Source: Bolinopsis microptera (Eukaryota; Ctenophora; Tentaculata; Lobata; Bolinopsidae). From it: a DNA stretch of 64,000 nt. Location of the stretch: positions 13,416,945 to 13,480,944 of the forward strand of contig NC_087079.1 in NCBI RefSeq assembly GCF_026151205.1. The letters run 5' to 3'. A program made the position numbers and the translations under genes. The notes beneath the pieces were generated by a model. The model ran no database searches. It had not been told where the DNA came from and saw only the letters and a list, made by a program, of their open reading frames with translations. Of this stretch, positions 21,919 through 32,938 are shown piece after piece (the first letter of the stretch is position 1; every line of letters starts with the position of its first letter).

Positions 21919-23103
21919 TCCAGTATATAATGGGTAAAAAATAACCACAATATGTGAAACAAATCAGCCCCAAAAGTTGTCCTGCCCCTGTTCATCTGAA
22001 ATGGCAGAGAACTTTCACTGTTGGGTTAAGGTTGAGAAGTACAGTAGGTGGGGTGCAGTCTAAGTAGACACTAGGATATCTACAGTCAGTGTCTGAACAC
22101 ACACCTCTTATTTAGCTGTTCGTTGAGTGTCGATGCTTTTACAATACAGGTGTAATTCGTTTGCGGACAAATCATCAGCAGCTCATAAGATAATACTACT
22201 TTCATCTAGACTTCAACCATTAATAAATTTAGATCATGATTTGATAATCATGATATAATGGTGTATTTATTAAAATACCAGAGAGAACGAACTTCGGAAA
22301 ATGCCAGAAAGCAGTCGTATGTAGACATAGAGAGACTAGTGCTGTATTAAGCAGACATATGCTGTACTAATACCCAACAGAGCATGATAATACCTCTGCA
22401 TCTATTACTCACCAAGGAATTATATAAAAATAAAACATATTCGACCGTGAAAATCGCCAGATCATTGGAATGTTGAAAACCGCCAATAAAAACCCAAACT
22501 GGACATTTTAGTACAGAAAAACATCATTAACAGCTATGATGTTCTGTCACAAAAATTGGATACACCCAAATAAAACGGGAGACAGCAGCATTTAATATAG
22601 GAAATTACTAAGCACAATAATTAGTACATGTAAAAGTTATAGCGCATCGTTAAAGTTTAAGGTAAGTTGCCAGAAGCTATTAATTGACAAACTAGGCCAG
22701 GAAATGCACTGATTTTATAGCATGATTTTTGTTGATCATAATTGATTTAAAAGGAACAAAAATTATGCAGGTTAATTTCTTTCAAATCACTATTGCTGCA
22801 AAAATATCGAATCGAATGTCCTAGGGGCTCAGCGGTTGAATTGAGTATTAATATTGCCTTTGTAAAGGCATCTCGGAAATATGACTGTGTGATTAATTAT
22901 TTTAATAATTTGGAGAACTTAAAAATTAGCAAAGATTAACAAACAATTCCACATCCTCATGACAATATTAGTCCTGTGTATCAATTGTTAAATTACTCAT
23001 TAGCCACCATACAGCCTGCATATCATAATATCATGTATATTTTCAGTTTTAAACTAATAAAACACTACAAATCTTTTACATTTATTGAATTTTATGTAAC
23101 GGG
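21919..23103. other. No gene recognised
   Basis: AT-rich with no supported feature. It leads into the 5' repeats of the non-LTR element that follows. Confidence 0.4.
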
Positions 23104-24600
23104 ATGCACATAAAAGTTACAATCTTTTATTCCAGTTACAATCTTTTATTCTCAGTTACAATCTTTTATTCTCAGTTACAATCTTTTATTCTCAGTTACA
23201 ATCTTTTATTCTCAGTTACAATCTTTTATTCTAGCTTTTGCAACATTTTAATTGCTCTCTTATCGGTAGTGTTATCTCAACTTGCTGTTACACCGACACG
23301 TCGTGCTGTACGCCTTGGCTTTTGTAAAATGGATTTTTCCGTCGAACATCTGAACAGATTTGAAAAGGAGCTATCGTCAGCGATGAATGAGATTTTGAAG
23401 ATGTCAAAAGCACAAAGCGTTACAGAACTGAATCATGCGAGATTAATGGCTGTAAATAAAGATCCCTTGGCTACTGCAGTTGAAAATCTTTCTAAGCTAA
23501 TGACTAGTAATCTTGAACTTTGTAAATGTGCAGCCAGTACGATAGACAAACTTAAATCAGATCAGCTGAACTATCAGAAAGACCAGATTAAACAGCAACA
23601 GGAGCAACTCGACTCTTTTAAAACAACTGTTCATACCGAGATGAAGACAGCGTGGAGCGATATCGTGAAGAAGAACTGCGAGACAACTACAAGTACTCCG
23701 TCGATCAACAGTATAAAAACAGCTGTGAAAACCGTAGTTGAAGACGACATCCGTAGTAAGAATTTCATTATCTACGGTGTACCGGAGAATTATTCCCCTG
23801 ATCCACACTTAGTGGCAGAAGAAGTGATCGAATTGATTTGGGAATCCTCAGGGTGTGATCCTAAAGTTGTGGCAGCAAATTCTATCGGGACTAAAACAAC
23901 TTCAGGCAGTGGTAAACCAAGACCAATAAAAGTGACATTGGCTTGCGCGGAATCAGTAAAAATGGTTCTTGCTCGAGCAAGAAATCTGAAGAAATCTAAA
24001 TGTACAGCGTACCACACATGGTACATCACACCTGACAGAAGCAAGGAGGAGAGAGCAGCTCATCAGAAACTTGTTGTCAAAGTAAAGGAAATGATCACTG
24101 ATGAGCCAACAAAGTATCATTATATTAGAGACGGCAAGATTTTCAGTGTAGATAAGGTTAAGGTGTAACATTCGGTGTTTTTGATATCTACATAATTACT
24201 TTGATTTAAATGTGTGTATGGCTCTTATTTATGGCTGTTGCGTGTATTTGTTGATTACGGCTAATAACGAGGAACTTTTAATTGTGAGTTAAAAAACTGC
24301 AACCGTGATTGTAACTCAGGTATGTGATGACTTGTGGAGCACACATCGCTGAATAGCAATCGCGAAGCAGGTCTCACCAAGGCTAGGTATATTTAGGGTT
24401 TTTTATTTTTCTGAGGACACTTTGCCAGTAGTTTAACTTTTTGTGTTGTGTGCTACGGTACAGTGTTTCAATTTTTGGATATAGTGGTATGTTCTATCTT
24501 TCTATTTATTTATCTAATTCTAATGTAATATTTCAATATTATAGTAAACATTAACCAGTGTACCACAAGCTGGTCCCCAAACAAACAAACAAACAAACAT
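23104..24600 (+). mobile_element. ORF1-only non-LTR retrotransposon copy
   Basis: Three parts are visible. Near the left edge, six 20-bp tandem units (agttacaatcttttattctc) at 23,117-23,236 look like 5' UTR monomers. Next comes an intact ORF1 (23,329-24,168), then about 400 bp of 3' UTR ending in a (CAAA)n tail at 24,580-24,600. No endonuclease or reverse transcriptase frame lies between ORF1 and the tail. The copy is therefore either internally deleted or a non-autonomous ORF1-only derivative. Both edges are my inference; no target duplication was found. Confidence 0.65.
23329..24168 (+). CDS. L1-type ORF1 protein (RRM-like RNA-binding chaperone)
   Basis: 279 residues from the Met of MDFSVEHLNRFEKEL; the open frame extends upstream only into the 20-bp repeats, so this Met is preferred. 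Residues 1-120 are charged and helical with heptad-like hydrophobics and a Gln-rich stretch (KQQQEQL), a probable coiled-coil trimerisation region. Residues 140-230 form an RRM-like domain typical of non-LTR ORF1: SKNFIIYGVPE as the RNP-like strand, then the helix-strand pattern to TAYHTWYITPDRSKEERAA. In this family the protein coats element RNA and acts as a nucleic-acid chaperone. The frame is unbroken, which suggests a fairly recent copy. Confidence 0.75.
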   Translation: MDFSVEHLNRFEKELSSAMNEILKMSKAQSVTELNHARLMAVNKDPLATAVENLSKLMTSNLELCKCAASTIDKLKSDQLNYQKDQIKQQQEQLDSFKTTVHTEMKTAWSDIVKKNCETTTSTPSINSIKTAVKTVVEDDIRSKNFIIYGVPENYSPDPHLVAEEVIELIWESSGCDPKVVAANSIGTKTTSGSGKPRPIKVTLACAESVKMVLARARNLKKSKCTAYHTWYITPDRSKEERAAHQKLVVKVKEMITDEPTKYHYIRDGKIFSVDKVKV

Positions 24601-24802
24601 TTTTTAACCAGGTGAAGCTAGTCCGCACCCTAGCTCCACGAAGAATTTATTTCACTTCTATATGAAAAGCTCTAATATTAAATTTTTAAGATAATTATAA
24701 TTTCAAATTAAGGCCCTTCCAGATATGATGGTATCATTTAAAATCAAATTCACATGAAAAAAGTTTGTGATATATATACCAGAAACATCTGAAACTGATT
24801 TG

Positions 24803-25200
24803 GGAAATCAAAATGTATCTTCATATCAGTGAATCATTGTATTAATGACATCTTCAAGGTCTTTAAATATAGAACCCCTATATCACTATACTCCCTCTTT
24901 GAAACATCTGGCAGACTTGGCAAAGAGACACTCATTCTCACACCTAAACCATCAGACAGCTACATATACAGAGCAGGGACAATATGGAACACAGTACGAC
25001 AAAATCTCATCATGTTAACTACATTCACCTGTAAGCCCAATCGCCTCAAATCATCTTTAAAAATAACCATCGCTCACACTCAAAATGAAGGAGAAACAAA
25101 TGACTGGAACTTAGCCTTAAACAGTGTTCGACAAAATTCAAAAACTTTAAAATTGACCTTGCCTAAATTACTTAAGCTTGCAAAAGCTGTAATATCTTAG
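24803..25200 (+). pseudogene. Non-LTR retrotransposon ORF2 C-terminal fragment
   Basis: The frame opens after a TGA near 24,800 and reads IFKVFKYRTPISLYSLFETS, then IYRAGTIWNTVRQNL and a helical end with FKSS/LK-type spacing. This matches the region after reverse transcriptase in CR1/jockey-like ORF2 proteins (variable linker, then an aromatic-Trp-Asn motif and a C-terminal helix). There is no catalytic motif. It is a 5'-truncated insertion a few hundred bases after the ORF1 element and could be from the same or a different family. Confidence 0.55.
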
Positions 25201-27543
25201 CAAAATATTACTTGCAGCAGCCCCATACCTTGTCATGAACATAATATCGAAACTACCTCTGTGATCACATCTTTCTCTGCGTGCAAAATGAATATATAGA
25301 GGTTTATTAGTTTTATAGAAATTTAAATATGGATTATAAACATTTTGTTTGTGTGTTTTGTGTTGCATCTTTATACCTATTTTAGAAGAGATTTTTATAG
25401 AATGTTAGAAGTGCAGTAGGGTCAGTTTCAGACGAATTAAGCATAAATGACATCATTGCCATGTCTGAAGTGGTTTGTAAATGGGCCATTGTTAGCCCCA
25501 AGCGTTTTGGTCCCTCATTCCTGCCACTCAGCATTGCCTACTGTAAAGTAGAAATTTTTCTAAGACAATAGAGAAACTGACCTTGTCTCACTAAATTCAA
25601 CCTCTTGCCATAATAAAAATATTAACAACCAAATAAAGTTTTAAAAATAATTATATACATTCACCAAAGAATATTTCCTCAAGTTTACTTCTACTTCTAG
25701 TTAACTAATTCGTGGTTTAAGCTCTTATTTTATTTATGATTAAAGGAATGTAAAATAAAACTTATTGTTCCATTGAAAACGTATTGTTTCATTGAGTGAG
25801 GATAAACAATTTTTCAGGGCAGTCTGGCAAATGATCCCTATTGTTGACCCAAATATCACTCTGTAAAGAATCATTGATATGATAGTATCTAAATATCACA
25901 ACAATGTCACAAATTGGGTTCATTTAAGCTGCTATTGATTTCTAGTTATACAATAGAACCGTTGATACAGTAAGTATATAAAATACAATATGTCAATAAA
26001 CATCTGATAACACAAGCACATAAATAGAATGACTAGAATCGAACCGGAACAATACAAACATTGTCATACTATTTGACTATCAAATAAGTGTACAAGACAA
26101 GTTAAATAATGGACAAGTTGTAAATCCCTAAAATACCACACAATAAAATTATTTTCAGGCTGTAGAATAATGGACATACTATAAATTATAATTGCTAACT
26201 TTGGCACAATGTAAAGTTTTGCCACTGGAGTGAAGAGCATGTTTTTAAAGGGTCTTGACTTTTCGACATTTTCACAGCCCAGTATATTGCTTCGGAAGAA
26301 GATAATACCTCCAGGAGTGTGTGACAGTTTAGATGAATCTGGTCAGTCTGACATGAAGACATTATAGCTGTGTTGTTGATTTGGCACTTCACAAGATTCA
26401 TGGTGTGTTGCAAAAAGAATTGAGTCAGAGAGGTGCTGCTTAGAGAGGAGGCGAACAAGCAACCATCAAAACCCTTGCCCATTTGATCAAACGTTGAGGA
26501 ATAAATGGGCATTATTTTCATAATTTGTTGGTAAAAATTGGCCAAGATCGATAAGATTAAAAAAATCCTTTGCATTACTCTATTATCCTTACAAGACATA
26601 TTTATGTTAGACATAATTCCGGTAACCACCTAAATAATGTTGGAACGAAAATATGGGGATTTTTTTCCAAAAACCGCCAAATTTAGTATCCCAAATTAAA
26701 TCATGGTATTTGAGTTGAGAAATTTAATAAAATTAATTATAAAGTTTTAAAATTTATAACTCAATTTCTTTGTCATCCTTGTCTAGTCGGGAACATTTCT
26801 CTCGGGCTGTTTTCCATCGAAATATCGCTTACCTGACCTGTCTTTCGCATTTCGAAGTAATTAAGTGAAAAATAATTTGGGGGAAATAATGATGGTGACC
26901 TAAATTTTGGTAGTCCGAAAATATGGGTTTTTAAAAAAAAACACTGAATTTCATACCATATAAATGTGTCTTGTAAGGTAGCTGAAACATAACTGTCTTC
27001 ACTAATGTCATAGCTACTAACATTCCTCGTCACCCTCTATGTCATCAACATCGTCACTGTTGTCTTCATTGTTGGTAGCACCAAATATAGGTCTAGCTCG
27101 TCAACAGGGATTGATTTCTAATAGTACCGTCTTCAGTGTTCTCTCACAGCAATGAGTATAGTCTTTTTTTCAATATGGGTGCAGCGGTCTCCATATTTTC
27201 TATCCTTTTCTATCTCATGTTTACCATACATCTTAATCTTAGCTGGGATCTTGTGATTAGCATTGGATTTGGCTCTGAGGTGTAAAACCCTGATGTTGAA
27301 GAATGCCATCTCCATCGGGGACAACAGACCTCTGGCTGCAGAGTGATTTTAAAAACTTTTTAAATTTGTTTTGGTACTTTCTTGTTTTAATACTTTCAGT
27401 GCTGCTATATAACAAATAGTTTGAGTTATTGACGTTAAGTGACACAGCACAGACCCGAGAAGTCCTGCTTCTCCTTCCACTCTTCACAAGAAGATCCTTC
27501 ACAATGTTCTCCCCAATTGCAGCAATATAAGGTTCACAAAAAC
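25201..27543. other. Gene-poor stretch with unplaced minus-strand ORFs
   Basis: Minus-strand ORFs of 144 codons (26195-26629), 86 codons (26773-27033) and 98 codons (27257-27553) are the longest. I recognise no domain, and their codon use looks AT-driven. The last one adjoins the next retrotransposon fragment in opposite orientation and may be part of an old element. I do not call a gene here. Confidence 0.35.
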
Positions 27544-27544
27544 A

Positions 27545-27820
27545 TCCAGACATGGTACCGGAGCAATCATCCCTTCCCTGTCTAGGTTGAGTTCCTCGAG
27601 CAACCAGACACTCTATGACAGCTCATTTGGTGTAAGAGGACCAAAACTGTGGAACAAAGTGCCTGATAATATTAAAGCTGAAGGTACGTTCAAGTCGTTT
27701 AAAGTTAGTTTGTCCAAGTTTATTGCTTTGATACCGGACAACCCTCCGACTTCCGGTTATAGCTGCAGCTGGTCTAATTCCCTGGTAGACTACTTGCCAT
27801 GGAAGTGGTCAGAAATCTGA
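27545..27820 (+). pseudogene. Non-LTR retrotransposon ORF2 extreme C-terminus
   Basis: The frame reads SSFGVRGPKLWNKVPDNIK, FKSFKVSLSKF, then PDNPPTSGY and NSLVDYLPW before the stop. The order F-x-VRGPKLWN, a short helix, PD-PP-GY and NSL-D-W is the hallmark C-terminal end of CR1/Rex-like ORF2 proteins. Everything upstream (reverse transcriptase, endonuclease) is missing. Confidence 0.65.
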
Positions 27821-28227
27821 TGACCCTTCCTGCTACGAGGATAAACACAACCAAAGTAACCAAAGTAAGTAAATCTATAAAGGGAGTCAGACCCAAAAGT
27901 CTGAACATTTCCGGTTGGTGATTAAGTTCGATTTTTTGATAGATACAAACTACTTTTTCCTTTTGTGAATGTCTGGTATACCGAGAAGCCAGAGCGGGAG
28001 AAGAGGCTCCATGGATACACTCAGCCCTCACCCCATCAAGAGGACTAAAGCTAAGTCAGAGAGCGAGACTGGCTCGCCCATAATTAAGGTGAGCAGAGTA
28101 GCTGGAGGTGCTGCCAAGACGAAGCACTGGGACCTTGATAAGTGCCTGTGTAAAGAAAACAACAATTTCTGTAACAGCTCGTTTGGTGGCAAAGTCTATT
28201 TAATCGACTTTACACAGGCACTTATCA
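27821..28227. other. Spacer with unassigned ORF start and a hairpin arm
   Basis: A plus-strand ORF from 27,969 begins MSGIPRSQSGRRGSMD and is rich in Ser, Lys and Arg for about 55 residues. A GTGAGC splice-donor-like site follows IIK at 28,089. It could be a retrotransposon ORF1 start or a first exon; I cannot assign it. A 24-bp inverted repeat joins 28,132-28,155 to 28,208-28,231. Confidence 0.3.
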
Positions 28228-28824
28228 AGGTTATTATATTATACTCTGTTCGAATCACATCTTTCCTACTGTATATCTGTATGGGGTGGGGCAGCTAAGC
28301 AACGTATAAGCTCAATATTTACTGCTCAGAAGTACTGTCTCAGAGTACTATTTGGTGATAGGCTGGCGTACCTTGAAAAGTTTAAGACTTGTGCACGTAC
28401 TAGGCCTATAGGACACCAGAAACTTGACCAAAAATTTTTCATAAAAGAACACACCAAACCGATATTCAAGCATAATAATATTCTAGCTATACAAAATCTC
28501 TATACATACCACAGTTACCTCGAGCTCTACAAGATAATGAAATTCCGTGCTCCAATATCCCTACATGAGGGTTACACATGTTCGTCGAGGAAACCCTGCC
28601 TTCTAATCTGTCAGGTAGACCCACCTGACAACCACAACACTAGGTCAACCAAAATTTTTAACATTTTAACCCCAAAGTTCAGAATGACTGACTTTACTAC
28701 TAGTGTAATGTGCTTGCGAGGAAAACTTAAAAGTGCGCTATTAGCCAATCAGCATAACCACGCCCTGCTTGATTGGACCGTAAAAGATTTTGACTGCACA
28801 AATATTATTTTCCAAACATTATAA
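28228..28824 (+). pseudogene. Non-LTR retrotransposon ORF2 fragment (post-RT region)
   Basis: An open frame of about 195 codons, extending well upstream of its first Met. It reads LFESHLSYCISVWGGAAKQR, FTAQKYCLRVLFGDR, then a CCHC-free linker, HNTRSTKIF and a tail ending TL at 28,824. The SHLSY-ISVWGG motif and the following K-R-R helix mark the region after the reverse transcriptase thumb in CR1/jockey-like ORF2 proteins. The catalytic FADD box is absent, so this is a 5'-truncated copy. Confidence 0.7.
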
Positions 28825-30284
28825 CTGGCTGTTCACACACATCTCAATTAAATTCCTCTAGGCTACTGTTTTCCAAGTCTTGTCCTGTGAGTAAAGAATG
28901 TGTGAGAAGGTATTAATAAAATAAATGTATATTTTTTGAATTTTTAAATCTAATCTGAGAATGAAGTATAAAGAAATTTTTATTGGCACTGTATAGTTTA
29001 AGATATTTATAGCTTATTATAACCATTGATACAAAGGCCATAATCTTTCGCAAGCTCTTTAATATCCACCTTGAAGCCACATTTTATATCCTTGAACCAC
29101 ACAATATAAACTAAAGCATGTTTTAGTGTAGATTTTTTGTCACAACAAGACTGCAACCTATAGTAACAACTATAAACAGAACCCCTAATGTCTACTAACA
29201 AATTTCTTCTAGTCCTAAAATGAGCCCTGTCTCTAAAAACCTAACTGAACTAGCGTTTCGGTGTGTGCAAAAGCTTTCAGGCACGCGCATTCCTTGCCCC
29301 GTTAGTTACCTGTCCTTCCAAAACCAAACTAGCAGTCAAGGACAAAAAGTCATACACCAAATGGGCATTATATTTTATGAATTGTTTTGCATCTTTTTAT
29401 TCTGTAAAATGTGCTAAAATTAAATTTCTTGTTTCATTGAATTTCTTGTTTCATTGACTGTTCGCGTTGTAAGCAGCAGTGGCATGCTGATTGTCTTAGC
29501 ATGCGGGGGATCTCAAAGCTGGCCATCAACTCCTTGGTTGACTTCCTATGTCCCTTTTGCTACGTTGCCCCAGTAAGCATTGCCAGGAACAAGAGATTAG
29601 ACACATGCTTCACCTACATTCCGAACACAACAGTCTTACGACAGGCTAACAGTGACTTTGAACAGTGACTTGCCCGTTAAATTTCACCTCCCCTTGTAGC
29701 TCTGTCAAGAATTTACTAAAACAGTCACTTCGAAGAACTCAGAACAGGCATGGAACTGATTGGTGTGACAAAATTTCACTGAATTCTGAGTATGAAGTGA
29801 TACTTGCCTGTTATTCCAACTTACTGACTGACAAGCTTATCTATGAATACCATGCTTAAATTAAGTAAACAACATAACACTCATTTGCCAGTCACGCTGA
29901 GCGCAATTGCCAAATGACACAGCAATATGGGATCGCGCACAGCAATGCGCGCCGAAAAACATTGAAGTCAGTCGTCAGAGAATCAAAAGCTCAATCTCAT
30001 CTGGGCTCACAAGAAATTGAAGTGGCTTTATTTTAGGTTTATAATTGTAATAATTATTATTGCCATACTTTTGTTATTAATCGTCCTAAAGACAAAATTG
30101 AGTCGTGTAGATGGCTACTTTAAGGAAATTTATAAAATAAACTGGCCCTTCCTAATACTTTAATCATCAACAATAAAACGTATCTCTCTAATAAGAATGC
30201 TCATGGTGACTACAGACTAGCATCCTCATTAACAATTAAAAGCAAAAAGTGTATTTGGAGTTGATTAGATTTCTTCACCTGACC
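28825..30284. other. No gene recognised
   Basis: AT-rich sequence with ORFs of 64-65 codons only. A short tandem, aatttcttgtttcattg, is duplicated near 29,430-29,455. Nothing else supported. Confidence 0.4.
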
Positions 30285-30375
30285 ATTTAGTTTATAAGTT
30301 TATAACATACCGAGACGCCTTCCGAGTTGGACTCCAGACTCGTCGACGGTGATCTTAGAATAATTTTTACGCGTA
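30285..30375. repeat. Dispersed ~90-bp repeat, copy 1
   Basis: Shares gtttataac, ccgagttgga and ctcgtcgacggt words, in the same order and orientation, with copies near 32,205-32,275 and 47,843-47,930. Each copy is followed by a cgtatcagttaa / catcacccgttaag-type end. The family is not recognised. Confidence 0.6.
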
Positions 30376-30671
30376 TCAGTTAAACAAAATTTCAGTTAAA
30401 CAAAAATTTCAATTTTATGCCATTTATTACAGAATAAACAAGTTTACAATAAATCAATTTGATATTTAATGGAATCCTAATTCAATGTGTAGTATGACTG
30501 TCACTCTTTGAATAGATTAGATATATGTTGCAACGGGGCAAAGGAGTGTGCGTACTGTTCGCTATTGCTCACACCAAACGGCAACCTAGTAAAATTAAAA
30601 GTTTTGTATGGACACCGGTCTCCATCACGATACAAAATTAGGATTGTGGAATTTATTTTATAACCTACGAG

Positions 30672-31375
30672 GGTAAAAATGCTTCCCTGGAGAGTTATGG
30701 ACAAAAAACCGTTTTGGTCACATGACCGGCTAATAAAACATGAATTCGATTGTTTTTGTATCACGTTGTGACCTCCATCGTTGTTTCACTATAATTGTTT
30801 CACTGTAGAGTTTCTACGATACCGGGGAGCTGCGCACTCGTGCGCGGCGGGTCATACAACGTATGACAAGATTATTTAGGGCTCGGGTTAGGGTTAGGGT
30901 TGTGGTAAGGGTTATGGATACTGATAGTTTCGGGGTTATGGTTACGGTTGGAATTAGGGTTTATGTAAAACCGTCAAAAGCCCTATGATGGACAATGGAC
31001 ATATTTGTTAACAGAAAGGTTAAACCATACTGAACAATTTTATTTGCCCTTATATATTATAAATCGCTACTACTGAATCGCTCGCCCAAATTTTAAGAAA
31101 ATTCTTGTGGAAAGGCCCTTTGGGTATGAAATAGATCTCAATCGGTGTATTTTTGGACGCTGATTCCGAATCACCCCACATGACGTAGGGTAAAAATGCT
31201 ACCCTGGAGAGTTATGGGTAAAAAACCGTTTTGGTCACGTGACATGAGGCTAGTAAAACATGAATTCGATTGTTTAGGGCTCGGGTTAGGGTTAGGGTTG
31301 TGGTAAGGGTTATGGATAGCTTCAGGGTTATGGTTAGGGTTAGGGTTGGGATTAGGGTTTATGTAATTAACCGTT
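30672..31375. repeat. Direct duplication containing telomere-like TTAGGG runs
   Basis: A segment with accgttttggtcac and taaaacatgaattcgattgt at about 30,672-30,760 recurs at about 31,189-31,275. Each copy is followed, directly or after a GC-rich insert, by ggctcgggttagggttaggg and degenerate GGGTTA units (30,881-30,965 and 31,278-31,362). Flanking sequence continues on both sides, so these are interstitial tracts. The GGGTTA-biased ORFs on both strands are artefacts. Confidence 0.75.
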
Positions 31376-31492
31376 TTGTACGGCTGCAAAACCATAAAAA
31401 CCAAAGTCATGTGAAATTTTTGGGCGAGCGAATTAGTAAGAGCCATTATAAATAGTATAGTGAGTATAATGACAACAGTCTAGTCTTACTTT

Positions 31493-32314
31493 TGACCATT
31501 GTTAATGGTCTGGCCCGGCGCGCGCTACTTCGTAGCACTTGCCATCGGGCCAGAATGAAAAAAGTGGCGCGCGCTACTTCGAAGAAATTTAGACGAGTAA
31601 CATCTGTCAATCATACTTGACAGCGATGTGATTAACACAATTTAAGCGTGATGCATTACTGTGCCGCGCCGCGCACTCAATAAGGCTTCTCACAGCGACA
31701 GATCGGCAAAATGCGCTACTGTGCCGCGCTGCGATGAACTGACATCGTCAATTAAAATTTAATCATATGTTATGGATGCGAAAAAACACAATCTAGTTAC
31801 TTGTAGGTACGTAGATTTCCTGAGAAAGCTTTGAAATTGATTATCAGTTTGTTACCATACTTATGGCAAATTTTGTTTATTGATTATGATCAAATTAGGG
31901 CAAATAGCTATAAGACCAGGTATAACTTGACGGATGTTAATGTTATTCGTGTAAATTTCTTCAAAGTATCGCGCACCGCTAGCTTTCTTCCTGATGGAAT
32001 GTGCTACAAAGTTGGAGGACTTCGCCGCTTCGACTTACTGGGCCGCGCTCAGCCTGTCATTCCGCCTAATCTCTATTCTATGTTTATGAACATAATAGCC
32101 TGAGGTCCCCAGGTAACGCTTCGACGCGCCACGCGAACTAGCATTCTTGCTTCGCAGAGCAACGATCTCGACGGATTGACATCGTCAATCAAGCTACGAA
32201 GTTGTAGGTTTACAACCTACCAGGACGCGCGCCGAGTTGGAACAGATATTTTAAGAGTATCACCCGTTAAGCTACGAAGTACCTTGCGCCGGGCCAGATC
32301 ATTAACAATGGTCA
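31493..32314. mobile_element. GC-rich MITE with inverted ends
   Basis: The left end (tgaccattgttaatggtctg then gcccgg and gcgcgctacttcgtagc) is the reverse complement of the right end (gctacgaagt, gccgggccag, atcattaacaatggtca). The 822-bp body has several CGCGC-rich blocks unlike the AT-rich surroundings and contains one copy of the ~90-bp dispersed repeat (32,205-32,275). It has no transposase frame; the 90-codon ORF at 31,831 shows no known domain. Confidence 0.7.
32205..32275. repeat. Dispersed ~90-bp repeat, copy 2
   Basis: Reads gtaggtttacaacctaccag, gacgcgcgccgagttgga, then gagtatcacccgttaag. It lies inside the right end of the GC-rich MITE. Confidence 0.6.
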
Positions 32315-32820
32315 ACCCAGGAAAAGTTACCGGCTGGTGGTGGTACTAGAGTTGGTTTAATTTGCACGCGTGGCTCATTCCAATGTTCAAGCAGCTACCA
32401 CGTGACACAATTCAGCCAACCAGAGTACAGGAATCCGCAAAGTTAAAGTTGCAAACTTTTGATTGGCCCGACAGGGGACTTTTCTGGAGATTTTGAGATA
32501 ACTCAACAATTACGTTGTCTTGAATTTTCCTCCTGGAGAGGTAACGTTACTTTTAAAAGAGGAACATGTTACAAAAAACCGGAAGTCTCCAACTCTTTTA
32601 CTTTCAAAGTTAAGCCCCATCCGGTCAGGGTTCCTGGGAAGGTATAACATATTTTTTTAAATTATTAGCTTCGTCATTCATATTTTTTTTGACATGATAG
32701 AAAATATGTAAATTCTGAATTTAGGAATCCGAAAATGACCTTTTGCCCATATTTTTGCAAAGGGTACTTTTACCCGGGATATTTTAATTACTTTCAAGTA
32801 TTGTAGCTGTTACATTCTTT

Positions 32821-32938
32821 GACGGATGTTACTCGTCTAAATTTCTTCGAAGTAGCGCGCGCCGCTTTCTTCTCGAAATGTCCGACGGCAAGTGCTACGA
32901 AGTAGCGCGCGCCGGGCCAGATCATTAACAATGGTCAA
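32821..32938. mobile_element. Solo end of the GC-rich MITE
   Basis: 118 bp matching, in inverted orientation, the left end of the element at 31,493: atgttactcgtctaaatttc, ttcgaagtagcgcgcgcc, then gggccagatcattaacaatg. The rest of the element is absent. Confidence 0.7.

Noticed and set aside
26195-26629. 144-codon minus-strand ORF as a gene
   Set aside because: No domain, signal or splice support, and the composition is like surrounding random ORFs.
30881-31362. True chromosome end
   Set aside because: The TTAGGG-like runs are short, degenerate and flanked by ordinary sequence on both sides.
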